Positions 45,176-54,357 of a stretch of 64,000 bases of DNA are shown one piece after another. The translations under genes and the position numbers were made by a program. Under the pieces are notes generated by a model. The model was not told the origin of the DNA and made no database searches. It was given only the letters and a program-made list of their open reading frames with translations. Each line of letters starts with the position of its first letter. Position 1 is the first letter of the stretch. The DNA is from Benzoatithermus flavus (GTDB lineage: Bacteria; Pseudomonadota; Alphaproteobacteria; Geminicoccales; Geminicoccaceae), in assembly GCF_037908215.1 (NCBI RefSeq), contig NZ_JBBLZC010000005.1, positions 62,001-126,000 on the forward strand, given 5' to 3'.

Positions 45176-46537
45176 TCAAGCCCCGGCCAGCTCCCGCCAG
45201 CGGGCGCGGTAGCCGGCGAGGCCCTCGATCCGCCAGGGCGTTGCCGCCGCCTCGAGCTCGGCCCGCCAGCCCACGTCCTCGCCCCAGCGGCTCAAGAGCC
45301 AGGCACCGCGCGCCGTGCCGCTCGGATCGTCGGTGGGATGGACGCTCTGCTCCGGCCGCAAGGCGGCGAGCAGGCCGCAGAAGGCGGCATTGCGATGAAA
45401 GCTGCCCTCGACCACGACGGGCCCCGCCGCCCCCAGCTTCTCCAGCATCACCTCGACCACGAGGGCCGCATAGAGCGCCGCCAGCGCCGCCCGCTCGCCG
45501 GGCTCGGGGCCGATCTCGCCCACGATCCGCCCTTTCTGGCCGAGGAAAGGCCCGCTCGCGACGCAGGCCGGCAGCGCCATGACCCCGCGCGCGACGATGC
45601 GGGCGACGTCCTCGGGGCTCGCCGCCGCGCGCACCGCGTCCGCCCCCGCCACGAGCTCGACCTCGCGCCCGCCCATGAACCGCGCGCAGGGCACGGGATC
45701 GCGCCTGGCATCGACGTTGGCGAGCATGTCGGCCGCAGGATCGAGCCGGTCGAGCGAAGCACCCGCCGCCATCGCGATCACCCAGGTCCCGGTCGAGAGC
45801 ACGGTGAAGGGGACCTGCCTCGAGACGAGGTGCGGCAGGAACGAGGCGTTGCTGTCGTGGATGCCGGCGAGCACCCGACAGTCCGCGGGCAGTCCGGTCG
45901 CGGCCGCGAGCTCCGGCTGCACCGGTCCCAGCACCTCCCAGGCAAAGCGCAGGGGTGGAAACCGCTCGGCCCAGCCACGCCTTCGCGCCAGCCCCGAGAA
46001 CCCCCGCTCGCGCGGGTTCCACAAATGCGTGTGAGCGCCCAAGGACGTGGCCTCGCTCGCCTTCACGCCCGAGAGCCGCCATGCCCAGTATTGCGGCAGC
46101 ATCAGGATGTCGGTGACGCGCGCGAACGCCTGCGGGAACCGCACCTCCTGCCAGTGGAGCTGGGCCGCCACGTTGAGCCCGGCCGGAAGCGTGGGCGAGG
46201 CGGTCTCTTTGAACGGGTCGGGCGCGAGCGTCGCTGCGGTCTCGTCCGGTCCCGCGAACTCGTAGTCGAGCGCCGGCAGGGCCGGCTCCTCGCCCGCCAT
46301 GAGCACGGCCGCCGCCCCGTGCGCCACCGGCACGATCGCCTCGATCCGGTGCTCACCCGCGAGTTCTGCGAGCGCCGTCACCGCCCACGCCCAGACGCCA
46401 TCGAGATCGAGCGCCGGATAAGGCGGCCCCGGCAGCACGGCCGAGGGCCTGGAGCGCGACGCGAGCGGCTCGCCCGCATCGTCCACGACGATGACCTTGG
46501 CGTTGGTCTTGCCGATGTCGAGGACCGCGATGGGCAT
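45176..46537 (-). CDS. FGGY-family carbohydrate kinase
   Basis: The 453-residue kinase starts with the ATPase loop VLDIGKTNAKV (residues 5-15). It has a second-domain TGTWVIAMA phosphate-2-like motif and GSFHRNAAF near the adenosine pocket. It resembles rhamnulokinase or fuculokinase-type FGGY proteins. The mutarotase and rhamnose-type binding protein next to it suggest a deoxy-sugar such as L-rhamnose or L-fucose. No isomerase or aldolase gene is in the window. Confidence 0.9.
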   Translation of the reverse strand: MPIAVLDIGKTNAKVIVVDDAGEPLASRSRPSAVLPGPPYPALDLDGVWAWAVTALAELAGEHRIEAIVPVAHGAAAVLMAGEEPALPALDYEFAGPDETAATLAPDPFKETASPTLPAGLNVAAQLHWQEVRFPQAFARVTDILMLPQYWAWRLSGVKASEATSLGAHTHLWNPRERGFSGLARRRGWAERFPPLRFAWEVLGPVQPELAAATGLPADCRVLAGIHDSNASFLPHLVSRQVPFTVLSTGTWVIAMAAGASLDRLDPAADMLANVDARRDPVPCARFMGGREVELVAGADAVRAAASPEDVARIVARGVMALPACVASGPFLGQKGRIVGEIGPEPGERAALAALYAALVVEVMLEKLGAAGPVVVEGSFHRNAAFCGLLAALRPEQSVHPTDDPSGTARGAWLLSRWGEDVGWRAELEAAATPWRIEGLAGYRARWRELAGA

Positions 46538-46546
46538 GAGGCTCGC

Positions 46547-46861
46547 TCAATCCAGATGGAAGACGCGCCGGAGCGGCGTCGTGACCGGGCTCCCGTCCGG
46601 GTTCGTTTCCACGATGTCCGCCATGTGGCTCCACCAGCGCCGCATCACGGGCTGCTCCGGCAGCCGGTCGATGCGGTGCCCGTCCTCCCGCCACAGCACG
46701 GCGAAGAGTGTCCTCGTGCTCTCGTCCAGGAAGATCGAGTAGTCCCTGCTTCCGGCCGTGCGCAGAAGCTCCACGAGCTCCGGCCAGATCGCGTCGTGCC
46801 GCCGCTCGTACTTCGCCGCCTGCCCCGGCTTCAGGCGCATCGTGAAGGCGATCTTCTCCAT
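46547..46861 (-). CDS. rhaM: L-rhamnose mutarotase family protein
   Basis: The 104-residue protein has the RhaM signature: AFTMRLKPGQAAKYERRHDAIWPEL near its N-terminus (split here as residues 5-29), then SIFLDE and the WWSHMADIM-like RRWWSHMADIV. RhaM interconverts anomers of L-rhamnose. ATG 46861 sits after AGAGGGAAG; ATG 46873 is an alternative. It is 9 bp before the FGGY kinase gene. Confidence 0.92.
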   Translation of the reverse strand: MEKIAFTMRLKPGQAAKYERRHDAIWPELVELLRTAGSRDYSIFLDESTRTLFAVLWREDGHRIDRLPEQPVMRRWWSHMADIVETNPDGSPVTTPLRRVFHLD

Positions 46862-46884
46862 CTTCCCTCTCACGGGGCAGGAGA

Positions 46885-46906
46885 AGGGCGGGCCGCTGCC
46901 CGCCCT
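46885..46906 (-). promoter_or_regulatory. Intercistronic stem-loop between binding protein and rhaM
   Basis: Perfect 9-bp arms AGGGCGGGC (46885-46893) and GCCCGCCCT (46898-46906) enclose a CGCT loop in the gap between the sugar-binding protein and rhaM. Its position mirrors the hairpin at 42990-43020 and could favour binding-protein expression. Confidence 0.5.
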
Positions 46907-46919
46907 CGTCTTGAGGAAA

Positions 46920-48023
46920 TCAGAAGTCGAACTGGCCGATATTGTCCTTGGTGAAGATGAACGGGCTGCCGAGCAGCACCTCGCTGCCGTTCACCACCTT
47001 GAGCTTGCCGAGCTTGCCGGCCTCGACCTCGGTGGCGCCGGGCTTCAGCTTGCCGTCGACCACGGCGCGCATCACGTGGATCGCGGCATAGCCGAGGTCG
47101 ACCGGGTTCCAGAGCACGACCGACTTGACGCAACCCGACTGCACGTAGGGCTTCATCGCGTTGGGCGTGGCGAGGCCCACGACCGCGACCTTGCCGCACT
47201 GCTTGGCCTGCGTCACCGCCTCGGCCGAGGCCGGGGTCGCCACCGAGGTCATGCCGAAGATGCCCTTGAGCTCGTCGCCGTACTTGTTGATGAGCGTGCT
47301 GGCCTGGTTGAAGGAGAGGATGTTGTCTTCTTGCGCCTCCACCGTCTCCAGCCACTTCATCTTCGGATGGCACTTCTCGGCGTAGGCCTGCATCTCGGCG
47401 ATCCACCGCGCCTGGTTCGGCGTCGTGAAGGTCGAGGTCACGATCGCGAAGCTGCCGTCCTCGCCGATCTCCTTCGCCATCGAATCGACCATCGCCTTGG
47501 CGATGCCGTTGAACTCGGCCTGGTTCACGAACCACTCGCGCGCATCCGGCGTCGAATTCGCATCGTAGCCCACGACGTGGATGCCCTTCGAGAGCGCCTT
47601 CTTCAGCACCGGGGCGATCGCCACCGGGTCGTTGGCCGCGAACAGGATGCCGTTGACGCCGCGGGTGATGTAGTTGTCGATGAAGGTGATCTGCTCGTCG
47701 ATGTTGGCCTTGGTCGGCCCGTCGGTCGTCGCCTGGACGTTGCCGAGCTCCTTGGCCCCGTCCTGAATGCCCTTCGATGTGGCATTGAAGTAGCCGATGC
47801 CGATCAGCTTCGGCACGTCCACGACCGTGATCGGCTTGCCCGCGAGGTCGGGCGGGTTGACGGGCTGTCCACCGTCGTAAGGTTTGGCCGCGACCTGCGC
47901 CGCCCCGCCGTCGCAGGCCAAGGGATTGGTCGGCAGTTCGTCCGCCCCGTCCCACCGCCCGGCCGCCATGGCGGACGACGCCATCAGCACCGATCCCAAC
48001 GCCACGATCATCGTGCGCAGCAT
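46920..48023 (-). CDS. Sugar ABC transporter substrate-binding protein, rhamnose-type
   Basis: The 367-residue protein has a Sec signal ending SSAMAAG and a type-1 binding fold (VPKLIGIGYFNATSKGIQDG; GILFAANDPVAIAPVLKK; VGYDANSTPDAREWF). GGGAGG precedes ATG 48023. The context with rhaM and an FGGY kinase suggests a rhamnose-like ligand. No permease or ATPase adjoins it, so it may use one of the two RbsC-type permeases 10-17 kb downstream, or one encoded elsewhere. Confidence 0.9.
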   Translation of the reverse strand: MLRTMIVALGSVLMASSAMAAGRWDGADELPTNPLACDGGAAQVAAKPYDGGQPVNPPDLAGKPITVVDVPKLIGIGYFNATSKGIQDGAKELGNVQATTDGPTKANIDEQITFIDNYITRGVNGILFAANDPVAIAPVLKKALSKGIHVVGYDANSTPDAREWFVNQAEFNGIAKAMVDSMAKEIGEDGSFAIVTSTFTTPNQARWIAEMQAYAEKCHPKMKWLETVEAQEDNILSFNQASTLINKYGDELKGIFGMTSVATPASAEAVTQAKQCGKVAVVGLATPNAMKPYVQSGCVKSVVLWNPVDLGYAAIHVMRAVVDGKLKPGATEVEAGKLGKLKVVNGSEVLLGSPFIFTKDNIGQFDF

Positions 48024-48239
48024 ATCCCGAACCTCCCTGGCGACGCTTGGTCGTCTCGCTCGCCTGCCGCACTCATGGCCCAGCCCGCGCGCGCCATCAA
48101 GCCGGAAGGAGGAAGGGGTGCCTTGCGGAAGAGATGCCGCGGGCTGCACGGCAGGACATGGCGCACAGCGCCGGTGAGCATCCTCCCGCGCAGCCTGCGT
48201 GTTGGCGGCGGCACCAGCAATCGTGCCGCCATCCTCGCT

Positions 48240-48584
48240 TCAGCGCGGCGCTCTGACGGCGCATCGGCCCTGGACGCAGGCGGCCCGGGCGCCGGGGATG
48301 CAGCGGTACACCTGCGGGCAGAAAACCGGAGGAGCGTTGCGCCTGAGATCGCGCTGCAGCGCCTGCCAGAATTTCGCATAGCGCGCATTGATCGCGACGG
48401 GCGATCCGCCCGAGGCACAGCCGCACGGCAGGCTGTCGACGATGGTGCACGAATCTCCCTTGCTGCAGGCGGTCACCAGGCTGGACAGGCCGGCGAGGGG
48501 ATCTCCGCTCGTCTGGGCACTGGCGGAAAATGGCTGTGCCAGCGTCAAGAGGAGAATGGCGGCAGCAAGAGGCTTGAGCGGCAT
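48240..48584 (-). CDS. Secreted Cys-rich hypothetical protein (114 aa)
   Basis: ATG 48584 has GGAAGG upstream; the signal peptide ends near SASAQ (residue 24). The mature part has eight cysteines, with DSCTIVDSLPCGCASGGSPV and FCPQVYRCIPGARAACV segments, suggesting disulfide pairs. A Gly-Cys-Ala-Ser-Gly-Gly-Ser-Pro-Val motif recurs in uncharacterised proteobacterial secreted proteins. Function unknown. It is divergent from the lectin gene across an AT-rich spacer. Confidence 0.7.
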   Translation of the reverse strand: MPLKPLAAAILLLTLAQPFSASAQTSGDPLAGLSSLVTACSKGDSCTIVDSLPCGCASGGSPVAINARYAKFWQALQRDLRRNAPPVFCPQVYRCIPGARAACVQGRCAVRAPR

Positions 48585-48961
48585 ATATCGAGCCTTCCGT
48601 GATATGATGAGTCGATGCAATGAATTTTCGGATAGTAAATTGGAAATTGTTTTTCGTCAACGTTGCGAAATTCCGCCGGAAAGAGATCGTCGGTCGCCGC
48701 CTGCCCTCGTGGTGTTTGCTTTGCCGTTAGCCGGGGCTCCATCCTCGATCTGCTTCCGATCGGAATCCGACCTCGCCCTGGTCGGCGCCGGCGGGAAAGA
48801 TGGACGCTTCGTAGGATAATATCGGAACAGCGCATCTGCATCCTTCGCGATCTTGACCTGAAATAATTCGAATGATATCGTGAATTGACTATTATCGTAT
48901 TCTTCAACACGGAGTAGAAATATCTATAAGTTGTCTCATCGGAAAATACAGAGAGGCCGTC
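48585..48961. other. AT-rich divergent intergenic region
   Basis: The 377-bp spacer has two blocks much richer in A+T than the surroundings (48590-48660 and 48840-48960). Frames across it have no credible start. It should hold promoters for both flanking secreted-protein genes. The base composition suggests foreign DNA or tightly regulated promoters. No RNA gene was seen. Confidence 0.5.
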
Positions 48962-49405
48962 ATGGGTATGAATCCTTTGCTGGAATGTGCTGCCGCCTGT
49001 GCGGTCGGCATGATCCTGATCTCTTCTGCCGATGCCGCCGAGATTCGCGGCATCGGCAACAAATGCCTCGACGTTCGAGGTGGCATCCTCGGCAACGGCG
49101 TCCAGGTTCAGATCTTCGCCTGCAACGGCACGGCCGCGCAGAGATGGACGCTCGTCGGCGACGAGATTCGCGGCTTGGGTGGCCGATGCCTGGACGTCGC
49201 TGGCGGCAACCCTGCCACCGGCACGCCGGTCCAGATGTTCGACTGCAACGGGACGGCGGCGCAGGAATGGATGTACATGGACGGCAGCATCCGCGGCATC
49301 CGCTACCAGTGCCTGGATGTTCGCGGAGGGGTCATCGCCGACGGCACCCCTGTTCAGATCTTTCCATGCAACGGCACGGCCGCGCAGAGGTGGACGGTGC
49401 GATAA
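48962..49405 (+). CDS. Secreted ricin-type beta-trefoil lectin
   Basis: The 147-residue protein is a signal peptide (about 1-25, ending DAA) plus one complete beta-trefoil. Three repeats of about 40 residues share IRG(I/L)...CLDV.GG...G..VQ.F.CNGTAAQ.W and contain the three QxW motifs (QRW, QEW, QRW), each with a Cys pair. Such domains bind galactose-type sugars. Most bacterial copies are fused to hydrolases or toxins; this one is free-standing. ATG 48962 follows AGAGAGG; 48968 is an alternative. Confidence 0.9.
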   Translation: MGMNPLLECAAACAVGMILISSADAAEIRGIGNKCLDVRGGILGNGVQVQIFACNGTAAQRWTLVGDEIRGLGGRCLDVAGGNPATGTPVQMFDCNGTAAQEWMYMDGSIRGIRYQCLDVRGGVIADGTPVQIFPCNGTAAQRWTVR

Positions 49406-49537
49406 GGCGCGGCCGCTCGGATCCCGCGGGCAGTTCCTGCCGATAGGGGAAGGACATCGGGATGGCCCGACCTGAGCGGGGGCTGGACAAGGCTTGCGGA
49501 AAAACGATCCTGCCCCGGCAACTCGGGACCTTCGGCA

Positions 49538-51736
49538 ATGACCGGCAACCAGCCACTCTCGCCCGAGCGGCCGATCGGAGATCCCGAGGACGACCGTCTC
49601 GGACGGGCGGAATTCGCGGCACGATTGGCGCGAATGCTCGTCGACCCGGACACGCGGGCGGCCTCGGGCATCGTCGTCGGCGTGACGGGCTCCTGGGGAA
49701 GCGGCAAGTCCTCGCTCCTGAACCTGCTCGCCCGCGCGATCACCGGGAGATGGCCCGATGCCGTCGTGGTCCGCTTCGATCCATGGCTGGTGTCCGGCCG
49801 GGACGATCTGGTACGATCGTTCCTGAAAGATCTGCACGCTTCGCTCACGGCGGCCACGGGCGGGGTCGTCACCGAGAAGCGCACGGCCATCGCTCGAAGC
49901 GTGCTCGAGTATGGCAAACGGCTGGTGCCGGCGGCTGGTCTGGTGCTGCCGCAGCCGGTGGCGGAGGGTGCCAAGGCTGCCCTCGACCTCGCTGAAAAGC
50001 TGATAGAGGCCCAGGAGAAGACCTTGGAGGGCCCGAGCCTCGCGGAGCTGCGGGCGAAGCTCGCCGGACAACTGGCGGAGGTCGGCTTTCCGATCGTGGT
50101 ACTGATCGACGAGCTCGATCGCGTCGAAGACGCGGAGGTCCGGACGGTGGCTCAGCTCGTGCGGGCCGTCGCGGACTTCCCCCGGGTCTCTTACCTCCTG
50201 ACCTACGACAGGGGGCGGGTGGAGGAGGCACTCGGGGGCGGCCGGACGAAGCAGGCGCGCCTGCGCGGCCGCTCCTATCTCGAGAAGATCGTGCAGTTCG
50301 AGATTCCGCTGCCGGTCGTCGTGCCGGAGCGGCTCGAGACGCTTCTCGTCGCCGAATGGCAGCGCATCGTTCCCGCGCAGGAGATGGACGCGCCGGAAGA
50401 CACGCTCGTATCGATCCTCGTTCCTCGCGTCATCGGCACCGTTCGCGAGCAGAAGCGTGTGATGAGCGCGTTTCACGCGGCTATCGGCCTCTTGCGCCGC
50501 GAGGTGAACCCCGCCGACCTGCTCGCGTTCACCGCCTTGCGCATCAGGTCCCCGGAAGTGGTCGCCAGCCTCCAATCGAACCTGGGAACCGTTCTGGGTG
50601 ACCGCCTTCAACTGAATGGCGAAATCCTGCTGGATGAGATGCTCGAGCCCGAGCGCTCCCGCCGGGCCGACTGGCGCAAGATGGTGGAGGCGGCATCGCA
50701 GGACGGCCTCGTCCGGGAGTTACAGGAGTTCATTTTCGACACGAAACGTCGCGTGGGCGACGACGGGCTGCGATATCCGATCCCTCTCCTGAAGGTTCTA
50801 CACTCCGGCAACCTCGAGGGGCATTGGCGTCCGGACGAGATCGTCGACCTCCTCGAGCGCGAGGATGCGACATGGCGGCGGGAGGCCATCATCTCGGCCG
50901 CGGCTGCCGGCCGGCTCGCGGAACTCCTCTGGGCTATCCTCGCGTTCGGTTGGCGATCCCGGCGGTTCAGCTCGGACCCGCATGCATTTCCCGATCTGTT
51001 GCGGGATCTCGCTGAGGCCGACATCTGGCCGCCGGGGCAGGCGCAGCATTGCAACCGCCTTCTCGCGAAGTTCATGCTGGCGGACATGGAACGAGATCTG
51101 CCCTATAGCGGCCCGGATTACTGGGCAGAGATCATCGAGCAGCAATGGATCGGATCGGGACGGCTCGTCCTGGCGTCGCACGTTCTGGAGCTGACCGCAT
51201 TTCTGGCCAACGAAGTGGCAGAAGCCGACTCCCGTTATTACTTTCGTAACGGGTCGCAGATCGAAGAGCGTAGGGTCGAGGCGCTGAATGCCGACCATCT
51301 CGACATGCTGCTCGACCGGCTCGCGGCAGCTTGCAGGGATCGCTCGACTGCAGGCGAGCTGTTCTCGCTGGCAGATCCTACCCCGTTGCGGGTCCTACGG
51401 TGGACAGACCCGCCGAGGTGGGACGGCTCCTTCGAGGCGGCGGCCTCCTGCCTCCTCGAGGAGAACGAGGGGCTCGACCGTCTGGTCTCGCTGTTCCACG
51501 GCACCGAGCCGCCCCGCGAGGTGGTGCAGCGGGTCGGGTTGGCCGACATCGTGCCGGACGTGGATCGGGCCTTCCGCCGCCTGCAGGACCGGGCGCGGCA
51601 TCCGGCTTTTGCCTCGCAGCCGGAGATGCTCCAAAAGGCGTACGAGCGCGCCTGGAATCAGCTCAGTGGACGGCTGAGCTTCAACCGTAGCTTGTCCCGG
51701 GATCGCGACGACCCTGAAGCCTCGGCAAACCCTTAG
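49538..51736 (+). CDS. KAP-family P-loop NTPase
   Basis: A 732-residue protein whose N-terminal half matches KAP NTPases: Walker A GSWGSGKSS (51-59), the following FDPWL (81-85), Walker B VVLIDELDR (187-195) and a LLTYDR sensor region near 220. KAP proteins are often membrane-linked; here only one moderately hydrophobic stretch (about 128-145) lies between Walker A and B. The C-terminal 380 residues are helical and unrecognised. Some KAP NTPases act in phage exclusion (PifA-like). It neighbours a prophage remnant and a lectin gene, consistent with a defence role, but that is inference. Confidence 0.88.
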   Translation: MTGNQPLSPERPIGDPEDDRLGRAEFAARLARMLVDPDTRAASGIVVGVTGSWGSGKSSLLNLLARAITGRWPDAVVVRFDPWLVSGRDDLVRSFLKDLHASLTAATGGVVTEKRTAIARSVLEYGKRLVPAAGLVLPQPVAEGAKAALDLAEKLIEAQEKTLEGPSLAELRAKLAGQLAEVGFPIVVLIDELDRVEDAEVRTVAQLVRAVADFPRVSYLLTYDRGRVEEALGGGRTKQARLRGRSYLEKIVQFEIPLPVVVPERLETLLVAEWQRIVPAQEMDAPEDTLVSILVPRVIGTVREQKRVMSAFHAAIGLLRREVNPADLLAFTALRIRSPEVVASLQSNLGTVLGDRLQLNGEILLDEMLEPERSRRADWRKMVEAASQDGLVRELQEFIFDTKRRVGDDGLRYPIPLLKVLHSGNLEGHWRPDEIVDLLEREDATWRREAIISAAAAGRLAELLWAILAFGWRSRRFSSDPHAFPDLLRDLAEADIWPPGQAQHCNRLLAKFMLADMERDLPYSGPDYWAEIIEQQWIGSGRLVLASHVLELTAFLANEVAEADSRYYFRNGSQIEERRVEALNADHLDMLLDRLAAACRDRSTAGELFSLADPTPLRVLRWTDPPRWDGSFEAAASCLLEENEGLDRLVSLFHGTEPPREVVQRVGLADIVPDVDRAFRRLQDRARHPAFASQPEMLQKAYERAWNQLSGRLSFNRSLSRDRDDPEASANP

Positions 51737-51824
51737 CTGTCCGGCTGCACCCATAGCTCCTGTCGAAGCTGCCGACTCCCCGGGCGTGCGCTCGGCCGGC
51801 GGCGGGTTGCAGCGCCACCCGATC

Positions 51825-52046
51825 CTAAAGAACGGCGCCGACCAGCAGGAGCAGGGCGCCGAGGGCCACCAGCGCCAGGCCCGGCCAGTTCGCCGCGAGC
51901 CCGAAGCCCGCCGCCGGCTTCTCGGGCTCCAGCGTGGCACCCGCCGGTGTCCGCCTCTCGCTGAGCCGCCCGCGCCAGATCGGCTGGGCCGCCATGTAGA
52001 GCACCCCGCCCACGACCAGCAGCGCACCGAGCACGATCGCCAGCAT
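51825..52046 (-). CDS. Small two-helix membrane protein (73 aa)
   Basis: ATG 52046 has AAGGGAG upstream. Two hydrophobic helices (about residues 2-19, LAIVLGALLVVGGVLYMA, and 54-72, GLALVALGALLLLVGAVL) flank a polar loop. It looks like a small inner-membrane protein of unknown role. It is convergent with the KAP gene and lies just outside the prophage. Confidence 0.65.
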   Translation of the reverse strand: MLAIVLGALLVVGGVLYMAAQPIWRGRLSERRTPAGATLEPEKPAAGFGLAANWPGLALVALGALLLLVGAVL

Positions 52047-52280
52047 GTCCGCGCTCCCTTCGCTTCTCGGCCATCCTCCCGCAGGACCGGAGACGCCACT
52101 GTGCTCCGGCAATCCCGCCAAGGCCAGAGCCGAAGAAGGCTCCGGGCGTCCAATCACCCGGCTGCTCGGCCCCGCACCTTCTGCCAGACCGGCTCGGCCA
52201 CGCGCCGGACCAGCGGGTGTAGCGTGCCAAATTTTTTGTGCGGCGCTGCCAGGTTTAGGATCGCAGAGCGATCACAGTCC

Positions 52281-52293
52281 TATATAGGCGCAA
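52281..52293 (+). repeat. 13-bp inverted repeat, left prophage edge
   Basis: TATATAGGCGCAA occurs here and, in inverse orientation, at 61885-61897. It starts inside the palindrome CCTATATAGG (52279-52288). It may be a phage end or recombinase site. Confidence 0.5.
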
Positions 52294-52333
52294 TGTCATG
52301 CAGCCGCCGATGAGGGCTTTGCTCAAAGCGCCC

Positions 52334-54357
52334 TCACCGGCCGCTCGAAGCCGGCTCGAGCAGCCTTCGTGACTTGAGGTCTTCGGCGGTGATCTTGCCC
52401 TCGAGCGGCCGTCCGGCCCCACGATCAGGAGCACCTGGCCCGGATCGCCCTGATAGGGACAGGTGCCGCCGGTCGCGGGCACCTCCCAGACCACGATGTC
52501 GCTGTCGCTGGCGGGCAGGAGCGATACCGGCGGCTTGTGGGCGTAAACGTAAGCGCCCCCGTCTCGACCACCGCCGCCGTCGTCCTCGACGGTGACACGC
52601 AGCCGCCCCGTGGACTGTCGCACGCCGTCGTCGACGGTGTAGGAGACCGATGTCGTGCCCACGTAGGTCCCGATCCGACTCACCTTGACGGTGCGCTGGT
52701 CGGGCTGGAGCGTGACCACGAGGTTGTCGTCGCTGCCGAGCTGGCTCACCTTGAGCCGACTCGGGTCGGGTAAGTCGTTGGCGACCAGGTCGACGCTGGC
52801 CTCCTCGTCACCCGTGATCGTCACCACGTCGTCGATCGCGAGCACCCACAGGCCCGGGTCGGCGCTGGCTGGCGGGTCGATGTAGGGCTCGTCGGCCCAG
52901 ACCGCGTCGTCGTACTCGACCGCGACGAAGTCGACGCCCTCGAGGCCGTTGTCGATCCACTCAACGATCCGGAACGTCTTCGGGACGGGCCAAAGCTCGG
53001 GCAGGTCGAGCTCGACCACGTCCATCGGCTGCAGCAGCAGTCCGGCCGCCCAGGTCAGCCGGCTCGCGAACACGGTTTGCAGCCGGTTCTGCTTGCCTTC
53101 GATCCACAACAGCCGCTGCGCCTGGTCCTGCCGGTCGACCAGCGCCAGCTCGATATCCAGCGGCAGCTCCACGCCTATGTCCTGTGCCAGCCACTCGGGC
53201 TTGCGGATCACGGGCGTGGCGTTCTTGGCCCAGTTCTGACCGACGTCCAGGAAGGTGCCGACGAGCCGGTTGTAGAGGTCCTTGCGCGAGCGGGTCGGGG
53301 TCACCTCGTAGGGGCCGGCGAGGTCGTCCTTGCCGATGGTGGCGACCACGGGCGCCGGCTCGCCGGCGTAGATGCGCCACTCGCCGCCGATGTCGACGAG
53401 GGTGCCGGCCATGGCGTCGCAGATCGCCTCGCATGCTTCACGTCGGCTCATGTCCGCCGTGATCACGCCCGAGCAACTGTAGCGCGGGACGGTCCAGCTG
53501 CCGACGGTGAGGAGCTCGTCGCAGGTGTCGGCCGCGGCCCGCCACAGGTCCAGGTCGATGTCGGTCAGGGTCGAGCCGTAGCCGAGCGGGCTGCGCAGAT
53601 AATCGCCCAGCACCAGGGCAGGGTTGTCGGAGTACGCCACCGAGCCCGTGCGGGGGTCGTAGAGCTGCTTGCCGCGGACCAGGAAGGCAACGCGCGGGAT
53701 GCCCGCGTTGTAGACGTCCGACCGGTAGCGGAACGTCACCCGCGCCCAGCACAGGCCGCGGCCGACGTGCCGGGTCGCCGACCAAACGCCGCCCGACTTC
53801 TCCTCGAACCAGCTATCGCCGGTGATCTCCGGCCCGAGATGGAAGTAGCACCAGACGAACGGCGACATGCCGCTCGGCCGGTACTTGCTGTTCTCGGGCG
53901 GGATCCAGGCGTCCGCTCCGACCCAGTCCTCGGCGCCGTTGTTGCGCTCCAGCGGCACCCAGTCGTCGTTGATGAAGACACCCTCGATCGCGTCGCACGC
54001 GTGGCTCGCGATCAGGACGACCATACTGAGCAGGTCCCAATCGGCGCCGCTGCGCTGCCGCTTGTGGGTGAGATGTCAGATCAGGTTGCCGCCGGTCCTG
54101 GTCCGGCCGTAGACGTAGCGCTGGTAGGGGACCGGGATCGGCACCACGGTCTGGCGTGCCGCCTGCCCCCCAAGGCCGGTGCTGGGCTTGGGCGTCAAGG
54201 CGGTTGCGGCGGCGCCCAGGATCACGGACACGCCGGTGCCGAACGCCAACCCGCTCCAGCTCATGGCGGCCCCGGCGAAGATGGGCGCTCCCGGCAGCAG
54301 GAACGACGCCCCGACCAGGGCCGCGCCGATCGCGATCGGAGCGCCGACCTTACCCAT
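52334..54357 (-). pseudogene. Interrupted phage tail tip/host-specificity protein (gpJ-like)
   Basis: From ATG 54357 the frame encodes a hydrophobic Gly/Ala-rich N-terminus and PYQRYVYGRTRTGGNLI, then an in-frame TGA at 54078-54076. The same frame continues without a shift (HLTHKR, then LIASHACDAIEGVFINDDW) as a gpJ-like tail tip protein for about 545 more codons. Near 52403-52412 one base is missing: after IVGPDGR the expected end (LEGKITAEDLKSRRLLEPAS, stop TGA 52336-52334) lies in another frame, and the present frame runs on to 52255. Both lesions make it a probable pseudogene. A truncated product from ATG 54024 is possible. Confidence 0.75.

Noticed and set aside
48545..50611. 688-codon minus-strand frame opposite the lectin and KAP genes
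   Set aside because: It spans two coding genes and an AT-rich promoter on the opposite strand and has no motif or signal.
54076..54078. In-frame TGA as selenocysteine codon in the tail tip gene
   Set aside because: No SECIS-like hairpin was apparent, the protein class is not a selenoprotein, and the gene has a second disabling lesion; a nonsense mutation is simpler.
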